Shown here piece after piece: positions 23,252 to 36,670 of a stretch of 64,000 nt of DNA. The notes beneath the pieces were generated by a model, which was not told the DNA's origin, did not search any database, and worked only from the letters and a program-made list of their open reading frames with translations. Made by a program: the position numbers and the translations under genes. The first letter of the stretch is position 1. Every line of letters starts with the position of its first letter. Source of the stretch: Opisthocomus hoazin (lineage: Eukaryota > Chordata > Aves > Opisthocomiformes > Opisthocomidae); the NCBI RefSeq assembly GCF_030867145.1, contig NC_134454.1:47923830-47987829 (forward strand). Direction: 5' to 3'.

Positions 23252-25270
23252 TTCTTTATTTGCATTGTTTTCTTGGCTGTATTTTTCTTTGTGTGGCTGG
23301 GTTTTTTTGCAGCTCTTGTCACAGATGTCAGCTGAAAATGAACTAGGCTGAGTGAAAAGGCTCTGTCTGACAAACTGAATCCAGGAATATTTTAACATTC
23401 ATTGTCATTACAGCTATCCCAAAAAATCTTTATCCCTCAAGCACTAGGAGAGATTGCCACATTACAGTGACCTGAGTGTTACCAAAACGGTCTTGGAAGG
23501 TTTGCTATTTGGATTTGGCCAGATGAAATATGAAAGCTTTTGCCTTACTGAGGAAATACAGTGAAAGGAGGCACACTTCAACCCCCCTCCCCTCTGCATT
23601 TCAAAGAGATTATGAAGGGGTGTACTTGTTTGTGGTTCTGTTCACCATGCCATGTATGTCATTTCTCGCTTCTGCTGTATTTTGCCTTATATTCTTGTTA
23701 CGTTTCTGTGGCAGGTCACTGTGTACTGATGAGAGGTAAGCAATGCAGATATGAAAGAACAAGCAGGGAGTTAAAGGGTGAGCTAGCAGCCCTGTGTTTC
23801 TTTCAAGTCTGGCTTTTGTTTTGGAAGGCCATGTTGATCTGCTTAACATCAGTGTGCACAGATCAAATCTGGGATTTGCTTTATTGCCCTGAAACAAATT
23901 TCCATTTTGTATGTGCATCTGATTCCCTGCCTAGTGGTATGGACAGCTTTACATGGGCCTTGCTGGATTTTGATCTGGCTAGTCTTGACATTGAAATTCT
24001 TTTAGATTAGGACATCATGTGGTTTTGGTACTTTGCTGAATTGTACAGAGCCTTCTGCCAGAGATGTAAAGGTACTTTACCTCATGGTCTGTTTCTCCGC
24101 TTAAATTTAACTTTTTTAAAACACAAAACCACCTCGTGGTGTTGGACTCTTAATAACTTAGTTGTTGCGTTTCTTGCAGGAGTGACTTTCAGTGCCTTGT
24201 GATCAGACTTTGTATTCAATTTCTGCCTAAAAACATAGCATTCCATTCCATGGGCTTGCTAATTGCAGCTTTTGTGTGTGGAAACAATAATTAATTACCT
24301 TGTTGTCCTGTTAAGATTCATTATGGAAAGGTAACAAACAAAACCTGTAAAATTCAGCAGTATCAATCCTAAATGTCTTTCATATCTTTCACTGTTCCCT
24401 TGGGCAGAATATAAGAGTTAGATGGATGTGCTGAGATATTACTTCTGATTTTTACATTGAAGAAGGTTTTATTCTTAGCCCCTTGAAATAGGGTAGGTCA
24501 GAAGGAAGATGTGCTGCCGTTAGACAAGCCTGCCATTAGAACCAGAAAGTTTTAAAATTTATTTTTGTGTGAAGTGTTTACTGTTAACCATGGAAGGCTA
24601 ATAAATAGTATTTTTTTTGGTCATGAAGCTTACAGCCTGATGAATGGGAAGGAGATAGCTTTAGTCGTATAGTCCTTTTGGGGTGAGAGGGAAATGTAAT
24701 ATTTTCAGAGTGTTCTAGAAAGGCAGATCTTGTATGAATCCCAGCAATGCATGCTTCCTCAGGGCATCGAATCCTCTCCAGTCCTTCAGGGCAACAGAAT
24801 GCAACTGGAAACATCGTTCTGATGTTTGCAATGTTACTCAGATTAAACCTGTGCAAGAGCTTTAATACATATGGTGTCCTGCTGTAGCCCTGTTATTGAC
24901 CATAGTCCCTTAAAGATGAAAATTGGGCTCTTTTTCCAGTGAGATCTGATAATATAATTCAGAAAGCAGATCTGACAACTGTTGAAATACTAATTATCTG
25001 GATAAATAGAAGAAACAAATACGGAGGAGCAAAATAGAGGAGTTAACTACTTTCTCTAGGAGAACTGGTAGTCTAAGTGTTTCATGATAACGCCACCCAT
25101 CTGCTTGGCAGCTGTTTAGTTTACCAGATTTTGTACGCTGCTTAGCCAATGTTGGTTCTTTTGACAAAACTCTGGTTTTCTTTCCAGAGGAAGACATATT
25201 TGCATGCAATTTGTTTTAATTTTGAAAGTCTGCCGTTTTCTATAATAGTGGCTTGTTCTTGCTGTAAACT

Positions 25271-25700
25271 GATGTGAGGACTGGAGCACCTCTCCTATGA
25301 GGACAGGCTGAGCGAGTTGAGGCTGTTCAGCCTGGAGAAGAGAAGGCTGTGGCGAGACCTTACTCCAGCCTTTCAGTACCTAGAGGGAACCTGTAGGAGA
25401 GCTGGAGAGGGGCTTTTACAAGGGCATGTAGTGACAGGACAAGGGGTAATGGCTTTAAACTGAAAGAGGGTAGGTTTAGACTGGATATAGGGAAGAAATT
25501 CTTTACTGTGAGGGTGGTGAGGCACTGGCACAAGTTGCCATGAGAAGCTGTGGATGTCCCCTCCCTAGAAGTGTTCAAGGCCAGCTTGGACGGGGCTTTG
25601 ATCAAGCTGGTCTAGTGGAAGGTGTCCCTGCTCATGGCAGGGGGATTGGAGCTAGGTGATCTTTAAGGTCCCTTCTAACCCAAACCATTCTATGAATCTG
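25271..25700 (+). mobile_element. CR1 LINE, 5'-truncated 3' end
   Basis: This is a classical avian CR1 tail. The phrases CTGGAGCACCTCTCCTATGA, GTTCAGCCTGGAGAAGAGAA, GGCATGTAGTGACAGGACAA, GAAGTGTTCAAGGCCAGCTT and GATCTTTAAGGTCCCTTCTA appear in the expected order. The copy ends at AACCATTCTATGAATCTG, the usual CR1 3' terminus in which an ATTCTATG-type octamer repeats. It is sense to FANCC, lacks most of the reverse-transcriptase frame and carries several stops, so it is inactive. Its mild divergence suggests a middle-aged insertion. Confidence 0.95.
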
Positions 25701-28700
25701 TATCTGTGGATGTAGGCATAAAGAGGAATAGGGAAACTTGCACTTATCTGAAAAGTTATTAAATAAACAGTCAAAACTCATTAACACTGGATGTAAGCAT
25801 ACTGTCCAGAATCAAGGTGGAAATTGTTCACTAGATTATTCTTGAATGTTGGACTGCCAGTGGGTCTAGGTTAGACTTAATACCAACCTATAAACCAGCC
25901 TGCAAACCTAATCTCTCAAGAAGGGACACTGTGAAAAATAAGATCACAGGAATAAATAATATACATTTGTAGTTTTCACATACTATTTACTACTCTTGGG
26001 CATTTCTGAAGTTTCTAAAAAGTTATTTAGTTTTTTTGTAGTTTTTGTAATAAACTTACTCTGAATTTATTTTTGGGGAGCGAGTAATAGGTTTCCTTTA
26101 AAGTACGAAATAATCATGGTTGATCTTGCTGCCTCACTAAGTATGTATTATGTTTTCTTTTTGTTCCTGGAAAATAAAAGGTGAGTTGTCAAGGTGAAGA
26201 TGAAAAATATACTTGTGGGAACAAGGTGGAAGAACCTAATAGACATTTTAGGTAGAGAAATAATAAATGAGAAAATAGTATCTATGTTCTGGATAACTTT
26301 TTTTTTTCTTTTGGCATAACGTCAAAATATCATCTATTAGATAGTATATCTGTGACATGATTTTTGGCATCTTTGAAACATGGAAACAGTAAGTTAAGTC
26401 TTCTGCTCTGTTAGTGTATCAACCATGTTTTACCATAATCGAGTTAAGGTTGATTACCTAAGGAGTCAAAATCATGGTATCTTTTGATTATATAGTGTGC
26501 TGAAGTGCTTACCTAACGTCTAGTGTCCTGATTCCTAGTGTCAGTCTTCTAATATCTATTAATGTAATAAACATGCACGAAATGACTCTTCTAATGCTTT
26601 TGTAAGTGTTAACAACCCTAAAAATAATTTGGAATTTGGAGTGTATGTTTATGCATTCTGTTAGCTTAGTGGTGACCTGTTCTACTTGGGGTCCTTTGGA
26701 CCTTGATATCATACTAGTATTTTAACTATTTTCTTATTTTCTTTTTTCCTCACAAGCTGGGGTTGCTGATGGGCAAGATTTGAGAGCAGAGATGGAATAA
26801 TGGAAAGTGCAGTGTTCATTTGGAATGAGGAACTACTTATCACTGGCTCAAGGGAAAGTACACAAATGAGAGCTTTATACCTTGAATTCAAGTTTTTGTC
26901 ACATTTATTTGGAATGGTGTGACATAAAGCAATGTTGTACTTTAATGGTATCTCAAAGATCCATTGAAACGCATTTGTTTATTTAGAAATAACAGCTGAA
27001 TTTACAAGATGAAAGACAAACTAAGTAATAAAAGTTTAGTAGTGATTTTTTGCTATCTATTAAAGCCAGATTTTGGGACATTGAAAACTATGAAAGTTTG
27101 TTAATGATTTTCCTTTGATTGACAGAAATTCTTTCTGAGGAGCTGTAATGTTTTAGCAACAGCATATTCCCCGAGTCCTGAGTTTCAGAATTTCTCAAGA
27201 AGTTGCTTTGCTTTCACTTGATTTTTCTCTTTTTAGGATTTTACTTAAAGAGGTTTTATTTCTGCAGTTCTACAGAAAAAAAAAATTTATTCTTTTACTA
27301 CCTTACATGCTGAATGCGAAAATACTGCATTTTCAGATAATAGATAAGGAGATAGTTGTGAGAAGTTTTCTGAAAACTTTGTTGATGTCTCTTCTACCCT
27401 TGCAAATAGTTCACTGTCTGTCACAGATGAATAGTATTAGGTGTGTTTTAACATGGGTGACAATGACTGTGTGGTGTTTGTACATGTGTGTTCTGGAGGA
27501 GGTAGCAGTAACTCTGTCCTAAAGTGGAGTGCCCTGGTATACTGTAGGGCTCTGCCTCCAGATATGGTAACAAAAATTACTGGCTGGAGGGTTACATTTC
27601 AGACACTAATCCAGATAGCTCACTTGACAGAATAAAGCTAATCCATTCCTTGTAAGAGATGCTGCCTTCAGCTTCTGAAGGATATAACAAGTACCCTCAT
27701 GCCTGAGCTCCACAGGGTTCTCTGTGCTTGAAAGTAAGAGACCAAAAGGGTTGGCTGGGGATTCTGAGAAAGGAGAACTAAAGACTATTTTTTCCCCTTC
27801 TTTCTAGAAGTAAGGGATATTTTACAGTGATTCATAGTAAATCCAGCTTCTGAATTTCTTGTATTGTGGAGTAAATAGTCATAAATTAGAAGCAGTTTTT
27901 TTGTTTTTGGCAGCTAAAATAAAAGGAGTCCCAACTAATTGAAGAGAGTGGAAATGAACCTGCAAGAGACTTTAGGAATATACTTCACAGTATAAGTGAA
28001 ATTATTGATCAAGTCTTCATTATCTATAATTTCTGTAGGTCTTTTAATAAGGTCTGTATCTTACTGGGATTGGAATATTTAAATTACATTTAATTAACTG
28101 GTAGTTTTATATTTCTCTTGTTAATAAACTATATATCCTGTGACAGTTTTTTGAGATTAAATCTGCCTCTCAGATTTGGTATGTTACGTTTTCTTTTTAA
28201 TTGTGTTATTTATACAGTAGTTTTACTGTATGCTTTCCGATAATGTGGAGGTGAAGACAAGAGTAAGCTATATTAATAAAATTGCTCTTTTTAGGACTGG
28301 ATGCTGTAGTTAAAATAAACAAACACATCAACACAGCTTAGAAGTCATGGTATTGCAAATAGAACAAATGCTTGGGATAATTATTTTTTCTGGTTTTCTT
28401 TTGATGTGGCACAAGCAGTGTTGTGATGAAGCAAAACATAGTGCATATTAAGTTAAGCATGTTATTGATCAAGGATGAATTGGAAGTACCTACTAAATGC
28501 TAAACAAGGGCCAATGGCCTATATGAACAGCGCAGCAATTCTTGGAAAAGTCACTTTAATATACTTTTCTATAGATCTCAGGGTAAGTTTTGTAAGAATG
28601 TGAATTGATTGTATCCCAAAACAGAAAACAGCAGTATTTTTATCACTCTAAGAGTTTTTGTGATGATAATTTTTGAAAATCTACATTCAGTTCCTAATAG

Positions 28701-31669
28701 TTGCTGTAAGGGATTCTCCTACAATTGAATTGGCAAGAGTAGTTCTTGTATAAAGCTTTACAGAAGTGCTCAACCTTGCCTCCTCGCCGCAAAGAGAGTG
28801 CAAATAAAGATTGTTATTTGTGTCACTCTTAGTGGTTTATTTCCCCTTTTTTTCAGTGTATATACCACAGTCTATTACAGATACACACTGTAAATTACCT
28901 GTTCTCTTAGTCATGTAGATCACTTGCTGCTTATTTCTGTTGTAGTATTTTGAGCAGTTTCAGAAAATTAATTGCATGGAAAAATACATTTGTTTGTCCC
29001 TTAATCCACTTTAGAAATGGGACGAAAAACTGACTCCTCCATTTTTTCCCATAAACTTGTCCATGAAGGAGCATTATACTGCAGCTAAAGTTTCTGAACT
29101 CTGTTTGAGAAACAGAACCCTGTTTCTGTTTAATCAGAAAATGATGTGAAAGGAGAAAGTTCAGGTCTGATCCTTCTGAAACAGACTCTGAACTCTAGAA
29201 TGTATAGTTGGGTGTTTTTGGTGCAAGTCCTTTGCTTATGCTTTCATACAACAGGACAATATATGGAAAATATACTGCATTCCAGGTGAGAATTTTGAAT
29301 AGCACTGAACACAGAACTCCTTTGTTTTCTTGGTGAAGGAGAGACAGATTTATGTATGTGACTAGTACAAGTCTGTTGATGGGACAGTACTTGCTTACAT
29401 CCTAGATAGTCAAGACCAGGTATCATAAGGGAATTAACTATCAGAAACTGTAGAAAATGCACACTTGTAGTTAGCAGTGTATAGAATAGATACACTTTAA
29501 AGATTTCCTTTCTCTTCTGGTTTGTGCTGATGTTCTCCTTTTTGATTTCTCTTTTTGGTTGCAGTTAAAAAGGAATGTACATCTCAGTGACATTTTTTTC
29601 TATAAGGCAATGGCTCTGGACCAGCTAAGTAGTTCCTAAGGAATCTCTCTGGACCAGCAATCCAGTTTATTTAGCTGTAATTAAGAAGGGAGATAAAACA
29701 CGTTTCTTATTGTGGAGCTGGGATTTCAGGCTTCTGGAAAGAGGCAACCCTCACCCTGTGATGGCTGTGCCATTCTGCATACTGGAATAGCAGTTACAGG
29801 TACTTGGTATGGGAGATAAGTCTCCTTCATTTGCTTACCTTGGATTCTCTGTTAATACGTAGTCAACTCATGTGACTGGCCCAAAATGCTGCTGTGTCTG
29901 TGGGTTTTGGCTGGGTTTTTTCCCCCCTTCCCTGTTTTTCCCTTTTGCTTAAGGTTTTAGGAGACATTTTACTAGGGGACTTAGTTTTAAGTATGCAGGA
30001 GGATTAATCTTAACCTGGGAACATCAAACAGGCTTATTAATTCACTCAAATGTGTAAATTTAGTTCCTGGCTTTAATTTGTTCTTGAAGTCTTTATTATG
30101 TCCCTATGATGATAAGAGTGTTTGATGGCTAATTGCTGCTGGGCATTTGACCTATGTCACTTCAGAGAGAGATGGTGATGAAGTCTCATAGCCTGTTTTT
30201 GATACTCACGGAAGATCAGTAAGATCTTGGCACTGCACAGGTCTGTTAAGAGTTCTGCTGACAGCAACAGTTGCAGGTAGGAACGAGAGTGTAATAAAGA
30301 ACACAAAAGCATTGGCTTTGCTTATGTTACTTTGAACATGTTTAGGGCAAATATGCGTTGAACTCTGGCAAGCCAGTAGCTTTACCGTACTTTTTTTTTT
30401 TTTCGCTGGACAGGATCCAAAGTCAAATAATAGTTGTTATTCACTATGGGATATTTATTTATTCATAACTCGTAGAAATCAAACAGGTTTATTAATGATG
30501 TCCAGATTTTTATCTGGCTAAGATTAGCATGCTACAGAAGTGATGTGCTTGTAAGGCTTAGCTGTGTGAAGCAAGCTTGATTTGCAGGGCTCCTGCTTAG
30601 GTTCAGGTTTATTTTTTTGGTCTGTAGCTCCATATCTGTAGCTCACAAAGGTAAATATTCACTGATCTCTGTTGCTTCCGTGAGTGTCTCCAAGTGGGCA
30701 ACAGTTCATTCCTGAAAACTGCCACCACATTTGTGTTAATTGACACTTGTCTTTACAGTCTTGACAGAAGGAACAATGATTGAATGGCTGTGAGAGCTCT
30801 TGGCTCTTTCAGCCTATGAGGTGTTTCTTTCAGAGAGATTTAAAGGTTGGTGTAGTGCCTGCTGTGCTATTCTCTGTCTTTCTGCCAATGAAAAATATAA
30901 TAGAAAAGCAGAAAAAATTGAGGGGTTTTTTTTGGTGTCTTATTGGGGCAATTTGGTTAAATTTTCAACATTCTGGCTTGAAAATGATGCTCATCTCTCA
31001 AAGACCCAATTTTTACAGCAAAGTGTGCCATTGGATATAGATTATATACGGTACACCTTTTATTCAGAACTGAGTTATAGGAGTTGTATTTAAGATGCGT
31101 GTGGTTGTATTTTTTCCATCTCCTTTGTATAATCATAAAAACAGAGCTGAAATACCAAAGATATTAGTTTCCTTTAAGGAGATACTCTTTTTACATTTAA
31201 AACTGATGATGAATTACAAATGTAGAACTTACAACGAGGAAAGGCCCCCTAACCCCTTTTGTTTCGATTGAGCCTTATTTTAATACTTTCATTTATCTTG
31301 AAACGGGCATTTTCAGGTTTTCGTTATGCAAAGCATTGTAAATTTATGCACACTCACATTATTCTAATATTCTTGAAGTGAAATATGAGCAATGACAAAT
31401 TCAGATAATAAAAGCCTGAGACACAGCGGAGTGGTTCCTTCTAAGGTAATTTACTGATTACTGTGCCCCCATTGCTACTTTGTCACAGTGGGTTTATTAT
31501 TTTAGCTTCTTACTACTACAGAGGAAACTGGCACCCTTATGAGATGTAAATACAAAGACACCCCCCACACATGAACACAAAAAAAGTTAGCAGAAATCCT
31601 TCTTCCCATTTTCATTCTTTGAAGCCACTGTTTAGTGCTGCCTGATGGAGAGTTATAATCTTTTTTCAG

Positions 31670-31843
31670 GATTGTGGAATGGCCCAGGACACTACTGTGC
31701 CCAAACTGAACTTTGAATATTGGTTGGATAAAGCTATTAAATGGGGTCAAGCCACCACAGAGGAATCCCAGAAGGATGTGTCCCTTCACTTGCCCCGGCT
31801 CCAGGAGTTTCTACATCAGATTTATGAAACTTTAAAACATATG
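31670..31843 (+). CDS. FANCC: FANCC exon 2 (first coding exon), residues 1-55
   Basis: FANCC is a structural subunit of the Fanconi anaemia core complex. With FANCE and FANCF it helps the FANCL ubiquitin ligase act on FANCD2-FANCI during repair of interstrand DNA crosslinks. The exon follows a T-rich tract ending in CAG and has 9 untranslated bases, an ATG at 31679 with G at -3 and G at +4, and 55 codons. It ends in ATG just before a GTAAGTG donor at 31844. The product starts MAQD and contains FEYW, WGQAT, QEFLHQIYE and LKHM, aligning with human FANCC (MAQD, YQFW, WDQAS, QEFLRKMYE, LKEM). The coding length of 165 nt and phase 0 equal the human exon. The open frame runs 12 codons into the intron, but the donor is strong and the next exon continues the homology, so the splice is preferred. 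About half of the residues match human, as expected for a bird. Confidence 0.96.
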
Positions 31844-33461
31844 GTAAGTGACTTTAAAAGGAAGAGTGACCTGTTTTGAAAATGCCCTTGGAAAAAATCT
31901 GCACCATGTTTTGACAAAACCAGAAGCTAACAGTAGCAAGGAGGTTTCTGTTATTGACCTGATGTATTGCTGGATCAGAGGGGCAAACTGGGGAAACAGT
32001 CACAGGTAATGCAAACAGGAGTGTGCTTCCTGTTGCCCTGATTTATTGTGAAAGGAGCTTTTTCTTCTTGATTGGTTTTTGTCACGTGAGATTTCCCAGC
32101 CAATGCTGTAGCCTCTTTAAAAAACTCTTTAAAATAAACAAGAATTTGATTCTGTTTGTCAGGTCATAAATTGGATTATTTAAAGGCCTTAACATGCAAA
32201 ACTGTAAGTGATCCTTTAAATCTTAGAGAGTCTGTTGACACATTAACCCCAGTGCTGTGGCACACGTAGTGAATTCTAGCAGCATGGTCAGCATCAGCAC
32301 CATTGGCATTATGGTGCTGGCTGCTCTGTTTAGTAATTTAATTATTGTCTGCATTTACTAGAGTGCTCATTTTAAACATAAGTTTAGTTGTTTATATGTT
32401 CAGTTGTGTATAGGTTTTTTTCTGAATGTGGCTTTTTCAGTATATGTATTCAGTATAATGCAGTCTAATTAGCAATTAGAAATATTGCATTATGGCATGA
32501 GGCTGACTTCTTATGGAAGTACTTATTTTTGAATATCCTTATCTGAAGACTGCAGAGCTCTTATTTTATTCTGAACTGAATTTAACTTTTAAATAAAAGA
32601 TTTCTGAGAAGTTGTGTTTCTTCCCACATTTATGTTTTTTTTCTTGGGGGGGGACGGGGGGGGAAATCTATTTTTAATGTTGCTACTTCAAGTAATCTGA
32701 GGCTTGGCCTGAAATGGACCTTGTGAGTATGGCCCCAGAAAGTCTAGGGCTAGCCCCAAATGTGAGACAAATGTAAGGAATTTATTGCAGCAGCAGGAGA
32801 TGGTTATCGTTCCTGCTACTTGCATGTTATCTCAGTACAGCACCATTTTTAAAAGCCTTCATTTATGAGATAGTAAAGCTGCAAAAATGGAAAAATAAGA
32901 CTGATTACATAGGGTTGTATATTAACTACATTGTCTACTACTTTTATAGTGAAGCTGCTTTCTATTTGGGTAAAAGTTAAATTGCAGTTTGTTACTGGCT
33001 AGTCATAACACAAGTTAAAGAAAGCAAGCAAAAGTAATAGAAAGATACTTAGTTTTATGCCATAGTAGATATTAATTTCTTCAGAAACTCTGTGATACAG
33101 TATATTAAAGCAATTAGGATCAACAAAAATATAGTCTGATTGTGCTTTTATTATTATGAAATCTTGGTTACTAATACTGTTTTTTGATTACTGGATGGGC
33201 AGCAAATGAACAAATTTTCATAATTAAGTCTTAGGTGAGGAAATTACTTAAGCTTTAGCTTATTTGAATTATGACATTATAGCAAATTTCAGGAAGTTCT
33301 GCTTTTATTACATACCTGCAGGTGTTTTGCTTCCAGAGCATTTCACTACAAAACCATTGGGACTGTAATTTACAACAATCTGTATCATTACTAATTCTCC
33401 TAACCTACTTTTGATGTGCAGTATATTTATTATCTTTTTGTTTGTTTTTGTGTTTTAACAG
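31844..33461 (+). other. FANCC: FANCC intron 2 (1,618 bp)
   Basis: This GT-AG phase 0 intron has the donor GTAAGTG and an acceptor TTTGTGTTTTAACAG. It contains a G-rich interruption (GGGGGGGGACGGGGGGGG near 32646). I see no coding region or clear interspersed repeat in it. Confidence 0.9.
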
Positions 33462-33546
33462 GATTCAATTGTAGCAATCCAGCAGTTCCCTTTAATTGGC
33501 CAGCTTCTAGGAAGGCTTTGTTGGAATCCTTTTGTTGTAGGATTTG
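33462..33546 (+). CDS. FANCC: FANCC exon 3, residues 56-83 and first base of codon 84
   Basis: The 85-nt exon follows the acceptor AACAG and precedes the donor GTAAGAA at 33547. In frame it encodes a 28-residue helical segment containing the conserved blocks FP.IGQLL and CWNPF, which are in the human protein at the same positions (residues 64-79). The phase 1 end (a single G completing Asp84 with the next exon) and the length match human exon 3 (c.166-250). It was identified by continuity with its neighbours, because it lies within no long open frame. The N-terminal helices of FANCC form part of its elongated helical-repeat fold. Confidence 0.95.
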
Positions 33547-36202
33547 GTAAGAATGTGTAATGATACTTCTGCAGCAGTTCCATAAACTATTCTATAGGAA
33601 TTAGGAAAATACAATTTGTTATATACTTTAATTTTTTTTTCATAAAAACACAGCATTCTTTTTTACTTAATTAAAATTTTGAAATGAAAATGTTAGCCAA
33701 GTTATTTAAAATCTGTTGCACTGAGAAATCTTAAATTTACTTTTGGAGCTAATTAATTTAATGGATTAGTTACAGAATCTTGACTTGGGAGCAGTAGGTT
33801 TTAAACCCAGGTAGTGTTTATGTGCATCATGATTTCCGTTTTTCTTATGTTCTTGTTCTATTAATTATGTTTTTGTTAGGTTTTCAAAAAGTACAATATC
33901 TAGTGTTTTGCGTTACTTTCAAACGAAGTTTCTTCCAGCTATACATCAGAATATTATGTATGCTAATATAGATGAATTATTTTTTATACTTTTATTTTGT
34001 GTAAAGCTGGACTAAGTTATGATTGTGTTTGCTTTTACTGAGTTTATTCCAAATGTGTGTTTTCCCCATCTTTCAAACTAGTGAAAATGCACACAGAATC
34101 AAAAGCAAGACAGTAAAGTGGTGACTCAGGAAAAAAAGGATGAAAACCCAGAAACCTTTTCGTGGTAGTGTATATGTGTGTAGATGAGAATAACGAAGAG
34201 AAAAGAAATTGGGGACAGGAAGACTGCTGGGAGGGAGGAAACACTACTTGTGCTACCTCACCAGCAGTTCCAGTATATTTTTCAGGAATTGAGATGTTGA
34301 TAAATAACTTGGGATCTACTTTTAAGCAGAAAACTAATCTCTGTGAGCCCCTTAAAATAATCTTTTGCCAGTCTCCTGCTACTACTACAACTACAACAAA
34401 AAAAGTCACATTTTGTCTCTTCTGCTTTATGCTTCCTTTTCGGCAAATACAAGAGAGGACAATTTGTGTGGTCACCTGCACGGGCTTATGAAGTCAAAAC
34501 CAGCATTAGGATAAAGCAATCACATGTCTTCTGGTTTGGCGTTACCTTCTTCTAGTCAGCTCCAAGCACAGGCAGAATCAGCTTGTCTGCAAAACACATG
34601 GTAGATGTGTGATATGTCAGCACTTCTCCTCTGAAGGGAAAATTTGGGAAGGAGCCATAGATTTACACAGAGATCACTTTCACAGAGCAGCAAATGTGTG
34701 CTTTTGTGGCACCGTTTGAGAAAAGCCTTTTCATACTTTGTAGAATTATTTTTACAATGGTTCCCTTTTTAATCATAGTTTGAGCATTTGAGAAGGTTGA
34801 TAACTGTTGATGTTTACAATTACACATGTGCTTTTCTTCTAAGTTTTTGTTTGGAATATACCAGTCTATAGACCATCAGTTTTTCTGAGCTGACAATATA
34901 TTGTGGTATAGAAAGTAGCTTCATCTATGTTTTTCATCAAAGTGAAAAGCCAACTGTTTCTGCCTTTAACTCTTTTTCACAACAATCCCAGCAATACGTT
35001 CTTGGCTTCATCTACTTTCCTCTTCTTTGGTATCCCTCAGGCATATTCTAAAACAAGAAAAGCCCTTTTTATGCAAGTTGATCATTACCTCTGAAGACTG
35101 CAAGAGAGTGGAGTTTTACTATAGGGTTTTTTGGGTCTCACAGTTGCAAGCAATCCAATTCAGAGAACTTCACTTTCTCAATATGGAAATCCTTCATTTT
35201 AATGCTTAAAGATGAGTCAAGGACATTCTTCTGATGTCAACAGACCTGAAGATGTCTGCTCATACATTCCCACTACATCCTCCTTTTAGAGCCACCTGAG
35301 CACTCTTTGGACTGCTGGCACATTCAGCAGATTTTCATTTTGTTTGGCACTGCTTCTGAATATATTGTTTAAGATAGTGCTGGCTGTAGCAGATGCTGAC
35401 TCTCAGGTGGGTTTCGTGTAATTTCTCATTTGGATAAATAGCTCATTCAGACATGTGTCTGAGACCAGGCCACCCTCACAGTAGAAGGAACTAATTTTGT
35501 TCAATTCAGTCTTTAATACTAGTAAATGGAGGAGGAGAAACATTACGCTTCTGCATCATGTCCAAACCACAATATCTATCACCTTAGATGAATGTCTGTT
35601 GGTGCTGGAAGCTGACATGGCTGACCACTCAGTGCAGGAAGCATGGTCTCCAAGGGAAAATAATCTCCTCATAAACACTCCTGAGCAGGAGGTGACCAAG
35701 TTAGCCTTATTTAGAATGCTAATGTGAAGGAAGCACGACTGAAGAAAATCTCATGGCTGTACTTGTGGTCCTAAACCACAAGGGTTACATGAGGAATTCA
35801 GTCTTGGTAAGGAATTCCAATGTTTTTTCTGTGGGTTGGGGGATTATCTTCTCAGTAGGACCCTCCTGGTTTGAGTTTTGAGCCCAAATGTCTTGAATCC
35901 CAGACTAATACCATAAATGCTGGGGAATTTCTTGGTGGCTCTGTGTGTTGGTATATGTGTGGGAGCATGCATGCTTATGTATGCATTCATTTCCACAGAA
36001 AGTTCTGTTTTAGCTAATCAACTTTTTCTGATATATTTTAATAAAACTTTACTACAAACTCTAAAATGAATATTTATGGCTATGAGATTAGGGTTTTCTT
36101 ATTAGTTCATTACATCTGGCCCCATTCATGACAGGGTATTTATAAACTGACTGTATCATAGGATGATTGAGACCACACTGTGTTAGAAGAAAAACATTGC
36201 CC

Positions 36203-36670
36203 TTTTTTCCTCTCTTTTTTCCTCTCTTTTTTCCTCTCTTTTTTCCTCTCTTTTTTCCTCTCTTTTTTCCTCTCTTTTTTCCTCTCTTTTTTCCTCTCTT
36301 TTTTCCTCTCTTTTTTCCTCTCTTTTTTCCTCTCTTTTTTCCTCTCTTTTTTCCTCTCTTTTTTCCTCTCTTTTTTCCTCTCTTTTTTCCTCTCTTTTTT
36401 CCTCTCTTTTTTCCTCTCTTTTTTCCTCTCTTTTTTCCTCTCTTTTTTCCTCTCTTTTTTCCTCTCTTTTTTCCTCTCTTTTTTCCTCTCTTTTTTCCTC
36501 TCTTTTTTCCTCTCTTTTTTCCTCTCTTTTTTCCTCTCTTTTTTCCTCTCTTTTTTCCTCTCTTTTTTCCTCTCTTTTTTCCTCTCTTTTTTCCTCTCTT
36601 TTTTCCTCTCTTTTTTCCTCTCTTTTTTCCTCTCTTTTTTCCTCTCTTTTTTCCTCTCTTTTTTCCTCTC
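36203..36670 (+). repeat. Tandem array of 39 identical 12-bp units (TTTTTTCCTCTC)
   Basis: The unit TTTTTTCCTCTC repeats 39 times without a single substitution. The + strand is all pyrimidine and the - strand all purine. Because 12 is a multiple of three, long spurious open frames cross it: Lys-Arg-Gly-type repeats on the minus strand and Phe-Pro-Leu-type or Phe-Leu-Ser-type repeats on the plus strand. Such tracts can form triplex (H-) DNA. The perfect homogeneity suggests recent expansion, or assembly consensus of a variable locus. Confidence 0.97.

Larger units (their letters stand above)
16461..31669 (+). other. FANCC: Presumed FANCC intron 1
   Basis: About 15 kb of AT-rich DNA lies between the CpG island and the first coding exon. 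Apart from the repeats listed separately (a tandem duplication at 17283, a MIR-like remnant at 20585, an LTR-like element at 21340, a short duplication at 23196 and a CR1 fragment at 25271), I see no gene. Open frames here are short and unrecognised. Whether it is one intron or contains further untranslated exons cannot be judged from the sequence. Confidence 0.6.

Noticed and set aside
31844-31879. Extension of the first FANCC coding exon to the stop at 31879
   Set aside because: A strong GTAAGTG donor lies at 31844, and FANCC homology resumes in the exon at 33462. The read-through codons have no homology.
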